64,000 nucleotides of DNA from Mesorhizobium waimense (GTDB lineage: Bacteria; Pseudomonadota; Alphaproteobacteria; Rhizobiales; Rhizobiaceae), in the NCBI RefSeq assembly GCF_003601975.1, contig NZ_QZWZ01000021.1, forward strand, positions 1 to 64,000, given 5' to 3'. Position numbers and translations under genes: made by a program. This document shows, one piece after another, positions 25,871-36,008 of this stretch. How positions within the stretch are numbered: the first letter of the stretch is position 1; the number at the start of each line of letters is the position of its first letter. Under the pieces are notes generated by a model. That model had not been told where the DNA came from. It did not search any database and saw only the letters and a program-made list of their open reading frames with translations.

Positions 25871-27741
25871 GCGACATCCCTTTGCACGGCGGCCTCGGCA
25901 TTGCGGACATGCGCAACGATGATCGCCAGCGCCGCCGGCGTCATGCCTTCCATCCGCTGGGCATCGGCAATCGAGCGCGGCTTGCGCGTCAGCATCTTCT
26001 GCTTCAGCTCATTGGAGAGCCCGGGCACATTGGCAAAATCGACAGCGGCCGGGATCAGCCGGCTCTCCTCATGCCTGATCTGCGCGACATCCGCTTGCTG
26101 TCGGTCGAGATAGACCGAATATTTCGCCTCCGTCTCAAGGCGCTCGGCCGTCTTGGCGTCGATTTCACCGAACCGGGGCTCGATCCGAACCAGCCAGGCA
26201 ACGTCGACATCAGGATAGGCCAGCAATTCATAGGCCGAACGGCGCACGCCATCCTTGTTGATTTCGAGCCCATGCCGCGCCGCTTCGTTGGGCGTAAAGC
26301 TAACCCCCAACGCCAGCTCGCGGGCCCTTTTAAGGTCCTGCATGATGTTGTTAAAGCGTTGCATCCGCTCTGGCGACGCGATCCCCAACCTCTCAGCCAG
26401 TGGCGTCAGCCGCTCATCGGCATTGTCAGCCCTGAGCGACAGGCGGAACTCCGCGCGCGAGGTGAACATGCGATAGGGTTCGGCGATACCGCGGCTGGTC
26501 AGATCGTCGACCATGACGCCGATATAGGCCTCGGTGCGGCTGAGCACGACCGGATCACTGGCGGACACCTTGCGCGCTGCATTGAGGCCGGCGAGCAGCC
26601 CCTGCGCGCCGGCCTCTTCATAGCCGGTCGTGCCGTTGATCTGCCCGGCGAGGAACAGGCCACCGATGCGTCTGGTTTCCAGCGTCGGCTGCAGTTCGCG
26701 CGGATCAACATGGTCGTATTCGATCGCATAGCCGGGCTGCAGCATCGTTGCTCGCTCCAGCCCAGGGATGGTCTTCAGAATATCGAGCTGGACATCTTCC
26801 GGCAGCGAGGTCGAGATGCCGTTCGGATAGACGGTGTCGTCGTCGAGGCCCTCCGGCTCGAGGAAAATCTGGTGCCCTTCGCGATCGCCGAACTTGACGA
26901 TCTTGTCTTCGATCGAGGGACAATAACGCGGCCCCACGCCTTCAATCGAACCTGAATACATCGCTGACCGGTGCAGGTTGAGGCGAATCAACTCATGCGT
27001 CGCCGGCATTGTGCGCGTGATACCGCAATGAATCTGCGGGTTCTGGATGGCGTCCGTCATCAGCGAGAACGGCACCGGATCTTCGTCCGCGGCCTGGCTC
27101 TCCAGCGAGGACCAGTCGATGGTGCGGCCGTCGAGCCGCGGCGGTGTTCCGGTCTTCAGCCGCCCGAGTTTGAAGCCCGCGCGGCTCATCGTCGCCGACA
27201 GGCCGATGCTCGCCTGCTCGTTCATGCGCCCGGCAACGATCTTCTTTTCGCCGATATGGATCAGTCCGCGCAGGAAAGTACCGGTGGTCAGCACCACGGC
27301 GCCGCAGGCAAGCCTGCGTCCGTCCGCCAGCAGGACAGCCGATACGCTTTCAACGGCGATCTCGAAATCCAGAACCTCGCCCTCGACCACCTCGAGATTT
27401 GCCTGTTCGCGGATCGCCGCCTGCATGGCGAGTCGATAGAGCTTGCGATCGGCCTGCGTGCGCGGACCGCGCACGGCGGGGCCCTTGCGGCGGTTGAGCA
27501 GGCGGAACTGGATGCCAGCCGCATCGGCGATGCGACCCATCAACCCGTCCATGGCGTCGATCTCGCGCACGAGGTGACCCTTGCCGAGACCGCCGATCGC
27601 CGGGTTGCAGGACATGACGCCGATCGTGTCGAAGCGCAGCGTCACCAGCGCGGTCCTGGCGCCGGCGCGCGCGGCTGCGCTGGCCGCCTCGCAACCAGCA
27701 TGGCCGCCGCCCACCACAACCACGTCATAGTGATCGTTCAT
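25867..27741 (-). CDS. mnmG: tRNA uridine-5-carboxymethylaminomethyl modification enzyme (FAD subunit)
   Basis: The start is set at ATG 27741 (MNDHYDVVVVGGGHAGCEAA); the open frame upstream crosses the parS site and is not family-like. The 624 residues contain the FAD Rossmann motif (GGGHAG), the SCNPAIGGLGKGHLVREIDA signature, NADH-binding and C-terminal helical domains. It works with MnmE to modify U34 of tRNAs. It is first in the mnmG-rsmG-parA-parB operon. Confidence 0.95.
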   Translation of the reverse strand: MNDHYDVVVVGGGHAGCEAASAAARAGARTALVTLRFDTIGVMSCNPAIGGLGKGHLVREIDAMDGLMGRIADAAGIQFRLLNRRKGPAVRGPRTQADRKLYRLAMQAAIREQANLEVVEGEVLDFEIAVESVSAVLLADGRRLACGAVVLTTGTFLRGLIHIGEKKIVAGRMNEQASIGLSATMSRAGFKLGRLKTGTPPRLDGRTIDWSSLESQAADEDPVPFSLMTDAIQNPQIHCGITRTMPATHELIRLNLHRSAMYSGSIEGVGPRYCPSIEDKIVKFGDREGHQIFLEPEGLDDDTVYPNGISTSLPEDVQLDILKTIPGLERATMLQPGYAIEYDHVDPRELQPTLETRRIGGLFLAGQINGTTGYEEAGAQGLLAGLNAARKVSASDPVVLSRTEAYIGVMVDDLTSRGIAEPYRMFTSRAEFRLSLRADNADERLTPLAERLGIASPERMQRFNNIMQDLKRARELALGVSFTPNEAARHGLEINKDGVRRSAYELLAYPDVDVAWLVRIEPRFGEIDAKTAERLETEAKYSVYLDRQQADVAQIRHEESRLIPAAVDFANVPGLSNELKQKMLTRKPRSIADAQRMEGMTPAALAIIVAHVRNAEAAVQRDVA

Positions 27742-27817
27742 TCTACGATTCCAGGTTCTGAAAGTTCTCGGAGACATGTCCCCGAGAGCCTTCGCTGTCA
27801 AGGTTGCAAGTCGAGTT

Positions 27818-27833
27818 CGTTTCACGTGAAACA
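27818..27833. promoter_or_regulatory. parS: parS-like site 2 (mnmG-mnmE intergenic)
   Basis: CGTTTCACGTGAAACA matches the parS consensus at 15 of 16 bases, 77 bases upstream of the mnmG start. Confidence 0.85.
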
Positions 27834-27860
27834 ATAGAAGCCGGACTACAGCCTCCCAAC

Positions 27861-27958
27861 TTCGTCATTCTAGGGCGGAGCAAGGAGCGAAGCGACGCAG
27901 CGCAGCCCCTAGAAGCCATGCGTGACATCCGAGCCGATTAAACCCGAGGATGACGAAC
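27861..27958. repeat. Mosaic intergenic repeat, family A
   Basis: It carries TCGTCATTCTAGGGCGGAGC, AAGGAGCGAAGCGACGCAGC and the terminal GAGGATGACGAACGA block, all shared with the other family-A copies. It lies between two parS sites. Confidence 0.7.
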
Positions 27959-27968
27959 GACGCCCCCG

Positions 27969-27984
27969 TGTTTCACGTGAATCA
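27969..27984. promoter_or_regulatory. parS: parS-like site 3
   Basis: TGTTTCACGTGAATCA matches the consensus at 15 of 16 bases; the single change is in the right arm. Confidence 0.75.
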
Positions 27985-28006
27985 CCAGTCCGCCGCCGTG
28001 CTCCGA

Positions 28007-28022
28007 TGTTTCACGTGAGTCA
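28007..28022. promoter_or_regulatory. parS: parS-like site 4 (overlaps the mnmE stop)
   Basis: TGTTTCACGTGAGTCA matches 14 of 16. Its last three bases are the mnmE stop codon (TGA on the minus strand). It is the weakest of the four sites. Confidence 0.65.
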
Positions 28023-29345
28023 TTTACCAATGCAGAACTGCGAGAAGATGACATCGAGCAAATCTTCGACGTCCACGGCCCCGACAATCCGACCGAGCCG
28101 ATCTGCAGCCAGGCGCAACTCTTCCGCTCGCAACTCCTGTCCGTGCCCTGACAGGGCCGAGGTCAAGAACCCCTTCGTCTCGTCGAGCAACTCCACATGC
28201 CGCAGTCGCGACGGCAGAATGTCGCCGGCCCTGCCGATCTCCGCCGCGGCGCGGCGCGCGACGTCGTCCAGCAAATCCGTCAACCCGGTCCCGTCCCTGG
28301 TGGAGATCACCGCATCATAATCTTTCGGCCCACCTGCCAGCTGCTGGCCCCCGACCAAATCGGCTTTGGTTCCAATCTTCAGTATCTGCGCGTCGGATGG
28401 CACCAAGCCGGCGTCGACGGGATCGACCATGTCCTCCAGCAACAGCAGCAGATCCGCACCGCGCGCCTTCGCCCGGGCCTTCTCGATGCCGATCGCCTCT
28501 ACCTTGCCGGGCGCTGCACGCAATCCCGCCGTATCCGTGATCCGGACCCGCATTCCCTTCAGGTCGAGCACCACTTCGAGCAGATCGCGCGTCGTGCCGG
28601 GCTCATCCGTCACGATCGCCGCTTCGCGTCGGGCCAGCGCGTTGAACAGGCTGGATTTCCCGGCGTTCGGTGCGCCGAGGATGACGACCTCGTACCCGTC
28701 GCGGATGATCTCGGCGGCGTGAAAACCGTCGATGTGATGACCGATCTCGCCGATCATCGCGCGCACGTCCGACCAGACCGCATCCGAAACAGAACCCGGC
28801 ACATCATCCTCGTCGGCAAAGTCGATCTCGGCCTCGATCATGGCGCGCGCGTGGATGAGGCGCCGGCGCCAGCTCGAGTAGAGCGCGCTCTGCGCGCCCT
28901 CGGCGTTCTGCACGGCGAAGCGCCGCTGCGCCTCAGTCTCGGCATTGACGAGATCCGCCAGCGCCTCGGTCTCGACCAGATCCAGCTTGCCGTTGAGAAA
29001 GGCGCGACGTGTGAATTCCCCTGGCTCGGCATGGCGGACGCCATCGAAGCCGGCGATCGTCTCCAGCATTTTCATCGATACCGCGCGACCGCCATGAACA
29101 TGGAACTCCGCGACATCTTCGCCGGTGAAGCTTCCAGGACCCGGGAAGAATAGAACCAGGCCATTGTCGATCACCGATCCCTCCGTCGCCCGGAATTTGC
29201 GCAGGGTCGCGACACGGTCCTTAACCATACCGCCAGCGATCGTTTCGATCGCGAATCGACTCCTTGGGCCGGAAATACGGATCACGGCGATGCCGGCGGG
29301 CAGGCGCCCGCTGGAAAGCGCAACAATGGACTGAGCTGAAATCAT
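28020..29345 (-). CDS. mnmE: tRNA modification GTPase MnmE
   Basis: The 441 residues have the N-terminal folate-binding domain (SIVALSSGRLPAGIAVIRIS), a helical domain, and a circularly conserved G domain: GAPNAGKSSLFN (G1), TDEPGTTRD (G2), DTAGLR (G3) and GTKADL (G4). The invariant C-terminal FCIGK carries the Cys. It is the partner of MnmG in wobble-uridine modification. It is slightly shorter than the usual ~450 but complete. Confidence 0.94.
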   Translation of the reverse strand: MISAQSIVALSSGRLPAGIAVIRISGPRSRFAIETIAGGMVKDRVATLRKFRATEGSVIDNGLVLFFPGPGSFTGEDVAEFHVHGGRAVSMKMLETIAGFDGVRHAEPGEFTRRAFLNGKLDLVETEALADLVNAETEAQRRFAVQNAEGAQSALYSSWRRRLIHARAMIEAEIDFADEDDVPGSVSDAVWSDVRAMIGEIGHHIDGFHAAEIIRDGYEVVILGAPNAGKSSLFNALARREAAIVTDEPGTTRDLLEVVLDLKGMRVRITDTAGLRAAPGKVEAIGIEKARAKARGADLLLLLEDMVDPVDAGLVPSDAQILKIGTKADLVGGQQLAGGPKDYDAVISTRDGTGLTDLLDDVARRAAAEIGRAGDILPSRLRHVELLDETKGFLTSALSGHGQELRAEELRLAADRLGRIVGAVDVEDLLDVIFSQFCIGK

Positions 29346-29415
29346 TTGCCCGCTCTACTGAACCGCCCTAGCTTCTGATGAACCGCCCCGGCTTCCCAGC
29401 AACCGAGCTTGCCCA

Positions 29416-31434
29416 TTGACCTTGCCTGCCAAAAACCTGCTGGCCGAAGAGGCCAGCCCCTATCTGCAGCAGCATAGCGGCAATCCGGTGCATTGGCGGG
29501 CCTGGTCACCTGCTGCACTCGCCGAAGCCAAGGCGCATGAGCGGCCGATCCTGCTTTCGATCGGCTATGCCGCCTGCCACTGGTGCCATGTCATGGCGCA
29601 TGAAAGCTTCGAGAACGACACTGTCGCTGCCGTCATGAACCGGCTGTTCGTCAATATCAAGGTCGATCGCGAGGAGCGGCCCGACATCGACCAGATCTAT
29701 ATGGCGGCGCTGCATGCGATGGGCGAGCAAGGCGGCTGGCCCTTGACCATGTTCCTGACCCCCGACGGCAAGCCGTTCTGGGGCGGGACCTATTTTCCAC
29801 GCGAGGCGCGCTACGGCCGTCCGGGCTTCATCCAGGTGATGGAGGCGGTCGACAAGGCCTGGCGGGAGAAGCGGCAAAGCCTCGCTCAGAGCGCCGACGG
29901 CCTGACCAGCCATGTCGAGGCAAAGCTGGCCGGCGCCCACGCCAAGGCCGTGCTCGACCGCGCCACGCTCAGCGATCTCGCCGGCCGCATCGACGGCATG
30001 ATCGACAGGGATTTGGGCGGCCTGCGTGGCGCTCCAAAATTCCCCAACGCACCGTTCATGCATACGCTCTGGCTGTCCTGGCTGCGCGACGACACCGCAT
30101 CGCACCGCGACGCCGTGCTGGTCAGCCTCGAAAAGATGCTCGCCGGCGGTATCTACGACCATGTCGGCGGCGGCTTGAGCCGTTATTCGACCGATGCCGA
30201 ATGGCTGGTGCCGCATTTCGAAAAGATGCTCTATGACAACGCCCAGCTGATCCGCCTGTGCGACTGGGCCTATGCGGCAAGCGGAAACGAGTTGTTCCGG
30301 CTACGAATCGAAGACACGGTGGAATGGCTGCTGCGCGAAATGCGCGTCGATGGCGGCGCCTTCGCCGCCAGCCTCGATGCCGACAGCGACGGCGAGGAGG
30401 GGCTTTTCTACACCTGGAGAAAGGACGAGATCGATTCCGTGCTCGGGGACGATTCGGCCCGGTTTTTCAGATACTTCACGCTTTCGGCCCCGCATGGCTG
30501 GGAAGGCAAGCCAATCATCCACCAGACAGAGGCTCAGCAAAGCCAAAGCATCGCCGATCGCGACCAGCTCGCCCCGCTCAAGCACAGATTGCTCACGGCC
30601 AAGGAACAGCGCATCAGGCCCGGTCGCGACAGCAAGACGCTCACCGACTGGAACGGTCTGATGATCGCGGCATTGGCCGAGGCAGGCCGCGCCCTGACCC
30701 GTAGCGACTGGATCGACGCAGCAGCGCGGGCCTTCTCGCACATTGCCGAAGCCAGCCAAGAAGGCCGGCTGCCGCATTCCATGCTCGGCGGCAAAAAGCT
30801 GTTCCCGGCGCTGTCCAGCGACTATGCCGCGATGACCAATGCGGCGATTTCGCTGTTCGAAGCCACCGGCGATTCGAATTATGTCGAGCGGGCCAGGCAT
30901 TTCGTCACCCAGCTCGACCATTGGCATCAAGACAGCGACAAGACCGGATACTACCTGACCGCTTCGGATAGCGGCGACGTGCCGATCCGCATCCGGGGCG
31001 ATGTCGACGAGGCGATCCCGTCGGCCTCAAGCCAGATCATTGAAGCCTTGGTGCGGCTGTCGTCAGTCACAGGCGACGGCGACCTAGGGGAAAAAGCCTG
31101 GGCGATAGCCGAACATGCCATGGGGCGAACCGCGCAACAGGCCTATGGCCAGGCCGGCATCGTCAACGCCTGCGCCCTGGCACTCGAGCCGCTAAAGCTG
31201 GTGCTTGTCGATGCAACAGAGAGTCCACGCCTCGTTCCGGTTGCGAATCGAAACCCTGACCCGAGGCGGGTCGATATTGTCGTCCAGGTCGGCACGGAAG
31301 CGAATCGACCGACATTACCGGGCGGCGTCTTGCCGCCGACCGAAAAGCCAGGTGCTTGGCTTTGCACCGGGCAGGTTTGCCTGCCTGTGATTACGGATAC
31401 TGATGAGCTGGAGCGCCTGTTGCGCCGTCGGTAG
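29416..31434 (+). CDS. DUF255 thioredoxin-domain protein (YyaL/SSP411 family)
   Basis: The frame opens at TTG 29416 or 29422; there is no ATG before the conserved N-terminus (NLLAEEASPYLQQHSGNPVH). The 672 residues comprise a thioredoxin-like domain with ACHWCHVMAHESFEND (C54-x-x-C57), then an (alpha/alpha)6-barrel glycoside-hydrolase-like region (PHFEKMLYDNAQLIRLCDWA, LTDWNGLMIAALAEAGRAL). Full length for the family. The biochemical role is not established; a thiol-redox or sugar-epimerase-like role has been suggested for relatives. It is divergent from mnmE. Confidence 0.88.
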   Translation: MTLPAKNLLAEEASPYLQQHSGNPVHWRAWSPAALAEAKAHERPILLSIGYAACHWCHVMAHESFENDTVAAVMNRLFVNIKVDREERPDIDQIYMAALHAMGEQGGWPLTMFLTPDGKPFWGGTYFPREARYGRPGFIQVMEAVDKAWREKRQSLAQSADGLTSHVEAKLAGAHAKAVLDRATLSDLAGRIDGMIDRDLGGLRGAPKFPNAPFMHTLWLSWLRDDTASHRDAVLVSLEKMLAGGIYDHVGGGLSRYSTDAEWLVPHFEKMLYDNAQLIRLCDWAYAASGNELFRLRIEDTVEWLLREMRVDGGAFAASLDADSDGEEGLFYTWRKDEIDSVLGDDSARFFRYFTLSAPHGWEGKPIIHQTEAQQSQSIADRDQLAPLKHRLLTAKEQRIRPGRDSKTLTDWNGLMIAALAEAGRALTRSDWIDAAARAFSHIAEASQEGRLPHSMLGGKKLFPALSSDYAAMTNAAISLFEATGDSNYVERARHFVTQLDHWHQDSDKTGYYLTASDSGDVPIRIRGDVDEAIPSASSQIIEALVRLSSVTGDGDLGEKAWAIAEHAMGRTAQQAYGQAGIVNACALALEPLKLVLVDATESPRLVPVANRNPDPRRVDIVVQVGTEANRPTLPGGVLPPTEKPGAWLCTGQVCLPVITDTDELERLLRRR

Positions 31435-31440
31435 GGATCT

Positions 31441-31519
31441 TCGTCATCCCAGGGCGAAGCAGGAGCGAAGCGACGATGTCGCGGCATGGATCCTCGGGTC
31501 AGGCCCGAGGATGACGAAG
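31441..31519. repeat. Mosaic intergenic repeat, family A
   Basis: TCGTCATCCCAGGGCGAAGC, AGGAGCGAAGCGACG, GCGGCATGGATCCTCGGGTC and GGATGACGAAGG occur in compact form between the convergent DUF255 and rho genes. Confidence 0.75.
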
Positions 31520-31545
31520 GCGAGGGGTGCTCCCTCGCCAGTCGC

Positions 31546-32811
<1,266 letters not shown>

Positions 32812-32976
32812 TAGATGGACTCTGGGTAGGCTTTGGGGAGAAAAAATCGGCGGGATGCGACAAATGCCGGGCGCGGCCGAAAGCGAAAATGGGGCGGCGC
32901 ATGACGGGAAGGAAGACCCGTCTTGTATCGTCGGTCGGTTGAAAGAGCAAGCCGCCTTTTGCGGGTCGGCGTGATG

Positions 32977-33513
32977 TCAGAAAGGCTTCACGATGACCAG
33001 GACGACGATGACGATCATCAACAATGTGGGGATCTCGTTGACGATCCGCCAGTGCCTTGCCGGTTTTTCGTTCTTGTCCTCTGCGAATTTGCGCACCGCG
33101 CCGGCGAGATAGCCATGCAGCCCCGACAGCAAAAGCACCGCCGCGATTTTGGCGTGCAGCCAGCCGCCCTGGAATCCAAACCCTTTCCAGGCCAGCCAGA
33201 GGCCGAACACCCAGGTGACGATCATTGCCGGATTGATGATAGCCCTGAGCAGCCGGCGCTCCATCACCTTGAACGTTTCGGACTGGACAGAACCCTTCTC
33301 GGCATCGACGTGATAAACGAACAGCCGCGGCAGATAGAGCATGCCTGCCATCCAGGAGATGACGGCGATGACATGGATCGCCTTGGCCCAGGGATAGAAG
33401 CTGTCGGGCGCTACGAAAAAGAGGAGAGCGGTCAGCACGACCAAGACGCCGATACCAATCGCCATGCGCTTCATTGCGTGGCCGGTGCTGTTGGTGTTGC
33501 TCATGTCGGCCAT
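32977..33513 (-). CDS. hemJ: Protoporphyrinogen oxidase HemJ (CopD-like membrane protein)
   Basis: The start ATG 33513 shares bases with the hemE TGA (TGATG). The 178 residues have four to five membrane helices, with the conserved heme-ligand His in AKAIHVIAVISWMAGMLYLP and a YHVDAEKGS loop, all HemJ hallmarks. It oxidises protoporphyrinogen IX to protoporphyrin IX at the inner membrane. The next-but-one step after HemE is thus encoded in the same transcript. Confidence 0.9.
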   Translation of the reverse strand: MADMSNTNSTGHAMKRMAIGIGVLVVLTALLFFVAPDSFYPWAKAIHVIAVISWMAGMLYLPRLFVYHVDAEKGSVQSETFKVMERRLLRAIINPAMIVTWVFGLWLAWKGFGFQGGWLHAKIAAVLLLSGLHGYLAGAVRKFAEDKNEKPARHWRIVNEIPTLLMIVIVVLVIVKPF

Positions 33514-34544
33514 CAGCGTGTCGCGCTCCGCACCAGATTCACCATTGCCTCGACATGCGCCACCGGCGTCTGCGGCGTAATGCCGTGTCCGAGATTGAAG
33601 ATCAGCGGGCCATCGGCCAGCGCCTTCAAGATAGCGTCGACGCCATCGGTCAGCGCCTTGCCGCCAGCCACCAGCCGCAACGGATCGAGATTGCCCTGCA
33701 CGGCGCCGCCGCGCTGCAATTCCTTCGCCATGGTCAGCGGCACGGTCCAGTCGAGGCCAAGGCCGGTAATCCCGGTCTTCTGTCGATAGTCGCGATAGCG
33801 CTCTCCAGCGCCCTTGGGAAAGCCGATGACTGGAACATCGGGGTGGACCGCCTTCACCTGCCTGACGATCTCCGCAACCGGCTCGACGCAAAAGGCCTCG
33901 AAAGAGACGTCGTCGAGCACGCCGGACCACGAGTCGAAAATCTGCACGACATCGGCACCGGCATCGATCTGGCGAATGAGGTAGGCGGCAGAATGATCGG
34001 CAAGCACTTTCAGCAGCCGGGAGAAGGCTTCCGGTTCGCGATAGGCAAACAGCCGGGCCGGCGCCTGGTCGGGCGTTCCATGGCCCGCGATCATGTAGGT
34101 CGCCACCGTCCATGGCGCGCCGCAGAAGCCGATCAGCGTCGTCTCATCGGGCAGTTTCGCCCGCAAACGGCGAACCGTCTCGTAGACCGGTTCGAGATTC
34201 ACGTGAAACGTTTCGCTCTCCAGAGCCGAAATCTCCGCCGCGGTGATCGGCGTCAGCAGGGGCCCGCGGCCCTCCTCGAAGCGCACGTCACGCCCCAGCG
34301 CATTGGGCACCACCAAAATGTCGGAGAACAGGATCGAAGCATCGAAGCCGAAGCGCTCGATCGGCTGCAGTGTGACTTCCACCGCCAGGTCGGGATTGTA
34401 GCAAAGATCGAGGAAGGATCCGGCGCGCTTTCTGGTCTCGCGATATTCGGGCAGATAGCGCCCGGCCTGACGCATCATCCAGAGCGGTGGCGGAGACACC
34501 GCCTTGCCCTTCAATACGTCCAGCATGATCCGGTTGTGCCGCAT
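33513..34544 (-). CDS. hemE: Uroporphyrinogen decarboxylase
   Basis: The 343 residues contain the family signature PPLWMMRQAGRYLPEYRETR and the second motif GFCGAPWTVATYMI, plus the catalytic-cleft Asp in ILFSDILVVPNALG. It converts uroporphyrinogen III to coproporphyrinogen III. Its start marks the left edge of the putative replication origin. A weaker parS-like sequence (core TTCACGTGAAAC) lies within the gene around 34195-34210. Confidence 0.96.
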   Translation of the reverse strand: MRHNRIMLDVLKGKAVSPPPLWMMRQAGRYLPEYRETRKRAGSFLDLCYNPDLAVEVTLQPIERFGFDASILFSDILVVPNALGRDVRFEEGRGPLLTPITAAEISALESETFHVNLEPVYETVRRLRAKLPDETTLIGFCGAPWTVATYMIAGHGTPDQAPARLFAYREPEAFSRLLKVLADHSAAYLIRQIDAGADVVQIFDSWSGVLDDVSFEAFCVEPVAEIVRQVKAVHPDVPVIGFPKGAGERYRDYRQKTGITGLGLDWTVPLTMAKELQRGGAVQGNLDPLRLVAGGKALTDGVDAILKALADGPLIFNLGHGITPQTPVAHVEAMVNLVRSATR

Positions 34545-34852
34545 GCAGCGTTCGCCTCTCCGGCCTCTTTCTAAATCAAATATCTTATTTCTAAGAATCT
34601 TCTGATTCTAAGAGTCTGTTGATTGTGGTGGTTGGCACCTGTCCAGCCTGACCACCAAAAAGGCCAGTCAGCATATTGTCGCGTGCTTCTCCGGCGGGAT
34701 TGCAGGACTTTGTGGAAGACCCGGAATCCATTACTGGAGTCAATGGCTTGACGCCGGCGCAAGGAAAATGGCTCTGTGGATTGAGTAAGGGTGAAAACGC
34801 CAGTCCCCAGACTTGTCCCCAGCCGCCCGACGAAGCCTACAGCACATCGAAT

Positions 34853-34861
34853 TGTGGACAA
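34853..34861 (-). promoter_or_regulatory. DnaA box (8/9)
   Basis: On the minus strand it reads TTGTCCACA against the consensus TTATCCACA. It is 51 bases from, and opposite in orientation to, the perfect box. Confidence 0.6.
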
Positions 34862-34911
34862 ACTGCCATCTGATACAGTCGCCCCGGCCAGCCCTGATTT
34901 TTTGTTCGGCC

Positions 34912-34920
34912 TTATCCACA
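34912..34920 (+). promoter_or_regulatory. DnaA box (perfect)
   Basis: TTATCCACA, an exact match to the DnaA consensus, lies 17 bases before the ATG of the PPDK-regulator gene. Confidence 0.75.
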
Positions 34921-34937
34921 TCCGCCCACAGCCTGGA

Positions 34938-35768
34938 ATGACGCCTGTGAACAAACCCCAGAGCTTCTTTCACCTTCACCTGATTTCGGATGCCACCGGC
35001 GAAACGCTGCTGGCCGCCGGGCGCGCGGCTTCCGCGCAATACAAGGATGCGCGTGCCATCGAGCACATTTATCCGCTGATCCGCACGGAAAAGCAGGTGG
35101 CCAAGGTGTTCGAGGACATCGAGGAAGAGCCGGGCATCATCCTCTACACCGTCGTCGACCAGAAGCTGGCGCGCGGCATCGACGACCGCTGCGCGGCCAT
35201 GGGCCTGCCTTGCGTGTCGGTGCTGGAGCCGGTGCTCAGCGTCTTCCAGTCCTATCTCGGCACGCCGGCAGGCCGGCGCGTCGGCGCGCAGCACGTGCTC
35301 GACGCCGAATATTTCCGCCGCATCGACGCGCTCAACTTCACCATGGAGCATGATGACGGCCAGCTGCCGGCCAATATGGACGACGCCGACATCGTGCTGA
35401 TCGGCATCTCACGCACCTCGAAGACGCCGACCAGCATCTATCTCGCCAACAGGGGCATCAAGACCGCCAACATCCCAATCGTGCTCGGCGTGCCGGTGCC
35501 GGAAAGCCTGGTCAACGCCAGGACGCCTTTGATCGTCGGCCTGATCGCCACTGCCGAGCGCATCTCGCATGTCCGCCAGAACCGGATTCTGGGCAACAGC
35601 AGTTCTTATGAGGCGACCGACTATGTCGATCGCGCCTCCATCACCGAGGAACTGGCCTATGCCCGCCAGATCTGCACCAGGCATGGCTGGCCGATGATCG
35701 ACGTCAGCCGCCGCTCGATCGAGGAAACGGCCGCGGCGATCGTTGCCCTGCGCGGGAAGTCGAGATAA
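34938..35768 (+). CDS. Pyruvate, phosphate dikinase regulatory protein (DUF299 kinase/phosphorylase)
   Basis: 276 residues from ATG 34938; a GTG at 34947 (NKPQSFFHLHLISDATGETL) is equally plausible and closer to family starts. It has the family N-terminus, a P-loop-like GISRTSKTPTSIYLA, and C-terminal SITEELAYARQICTRHGWPM. These bifunctional enzymes use ADP to inactivate PPDK and phosphate to reactivate it. It is the first gene right of the putative origin, the position of DUF299 in Caulobacter. Confidence 0.9.
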   Translation: MTPVNKPQSFFHLHLISDATGETLLAAGRAASAQYKDARAIEHIYPLIRTEKQVAKVFEDIEEEPGIILYTVVDQKLARGIDDRCAAMGLPCVSVLEPVLSVFQSYLGTPAGRRVGAQHVLDAEYFRRIDALNFTMEHDDGQLPANMDDADIVLIGISRTSKTPTSIYLANRGIKTANIPIVLGVPVPESLVNARTPLIVGLIATAERISHVRQNRILGNSSSYEATDYVDRASITEELAYARQICTRHGWPMIDVSRRSIEETAAAIVALRGKSR

Positions 35769-35826
35769 TGAGGCCGAAGAGCCGGGTCAGGTCTTGCCCA
35801 GCCATTCACGCCGCGAGGATCGAAGG

Positions 35827-35893
35827 TCACGGCATGGATCCTAGGGTCTTCGCTGCGTCGCTTCGCTCCTTGCTTCGCCCTAGGATGACGAAG
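35827..35893. repeat. Mosaic intergenic repeat, family A (reverse orientation)
   Basis: CACGGCATGGATCCTAGGGT, GTCGCTTCGCTCCTTGCTTC and GCCCTAGGATGACGAAGG. The region 35769-36154 holds only this copy, its partner at 36009 and unique spacer; no gene is visible. Confidence 0.75.
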
Positions 35894-36008
35894 GGACGAT
35901 TGTCTCGGCTAATCTCGAAGGTTTGCGATTTGCCATCCTCGGCACCCCTTGTGCGGCGACACTACGGCCAATCTCCGACGTTTGTGATTAGCGGTGGAAC
36001 ATTGTGTC

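Larger units (their letters stand above)
34545..34937. other. oriC: Putative chromosomal replication origin (oriC)
   Basis: This 393-base gene-free gap lies between divergent hemE and the PPDK-regulator gene, the place of the Caulobacter origin, and the following order (maf, aroE, coaE, dnaQ, secB) is also shared (established knowledge). It contains an AT-rich tract at 34570-34625, a perfect DnaA box (34912-34920), a near-perfect one (34853-34861) and weaker TGTGGA motifs. Five GANTC sites lie within 34595-34741. An AGAATC-TTCT-GATTCT inverted repeat sits at 34594-34609. Neighbouring genes read away from it on both sides. No TTAA-type CtrA box is visible inside. Confidence 0.75.

Noticed and set aside
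34195..34210. A fifth parS-like sequence within hemE
   Set aside because: Only 13 of 16 positions match (core TTCACGTGAAAC). It may be weak ParB DNA but is not listed as a site.
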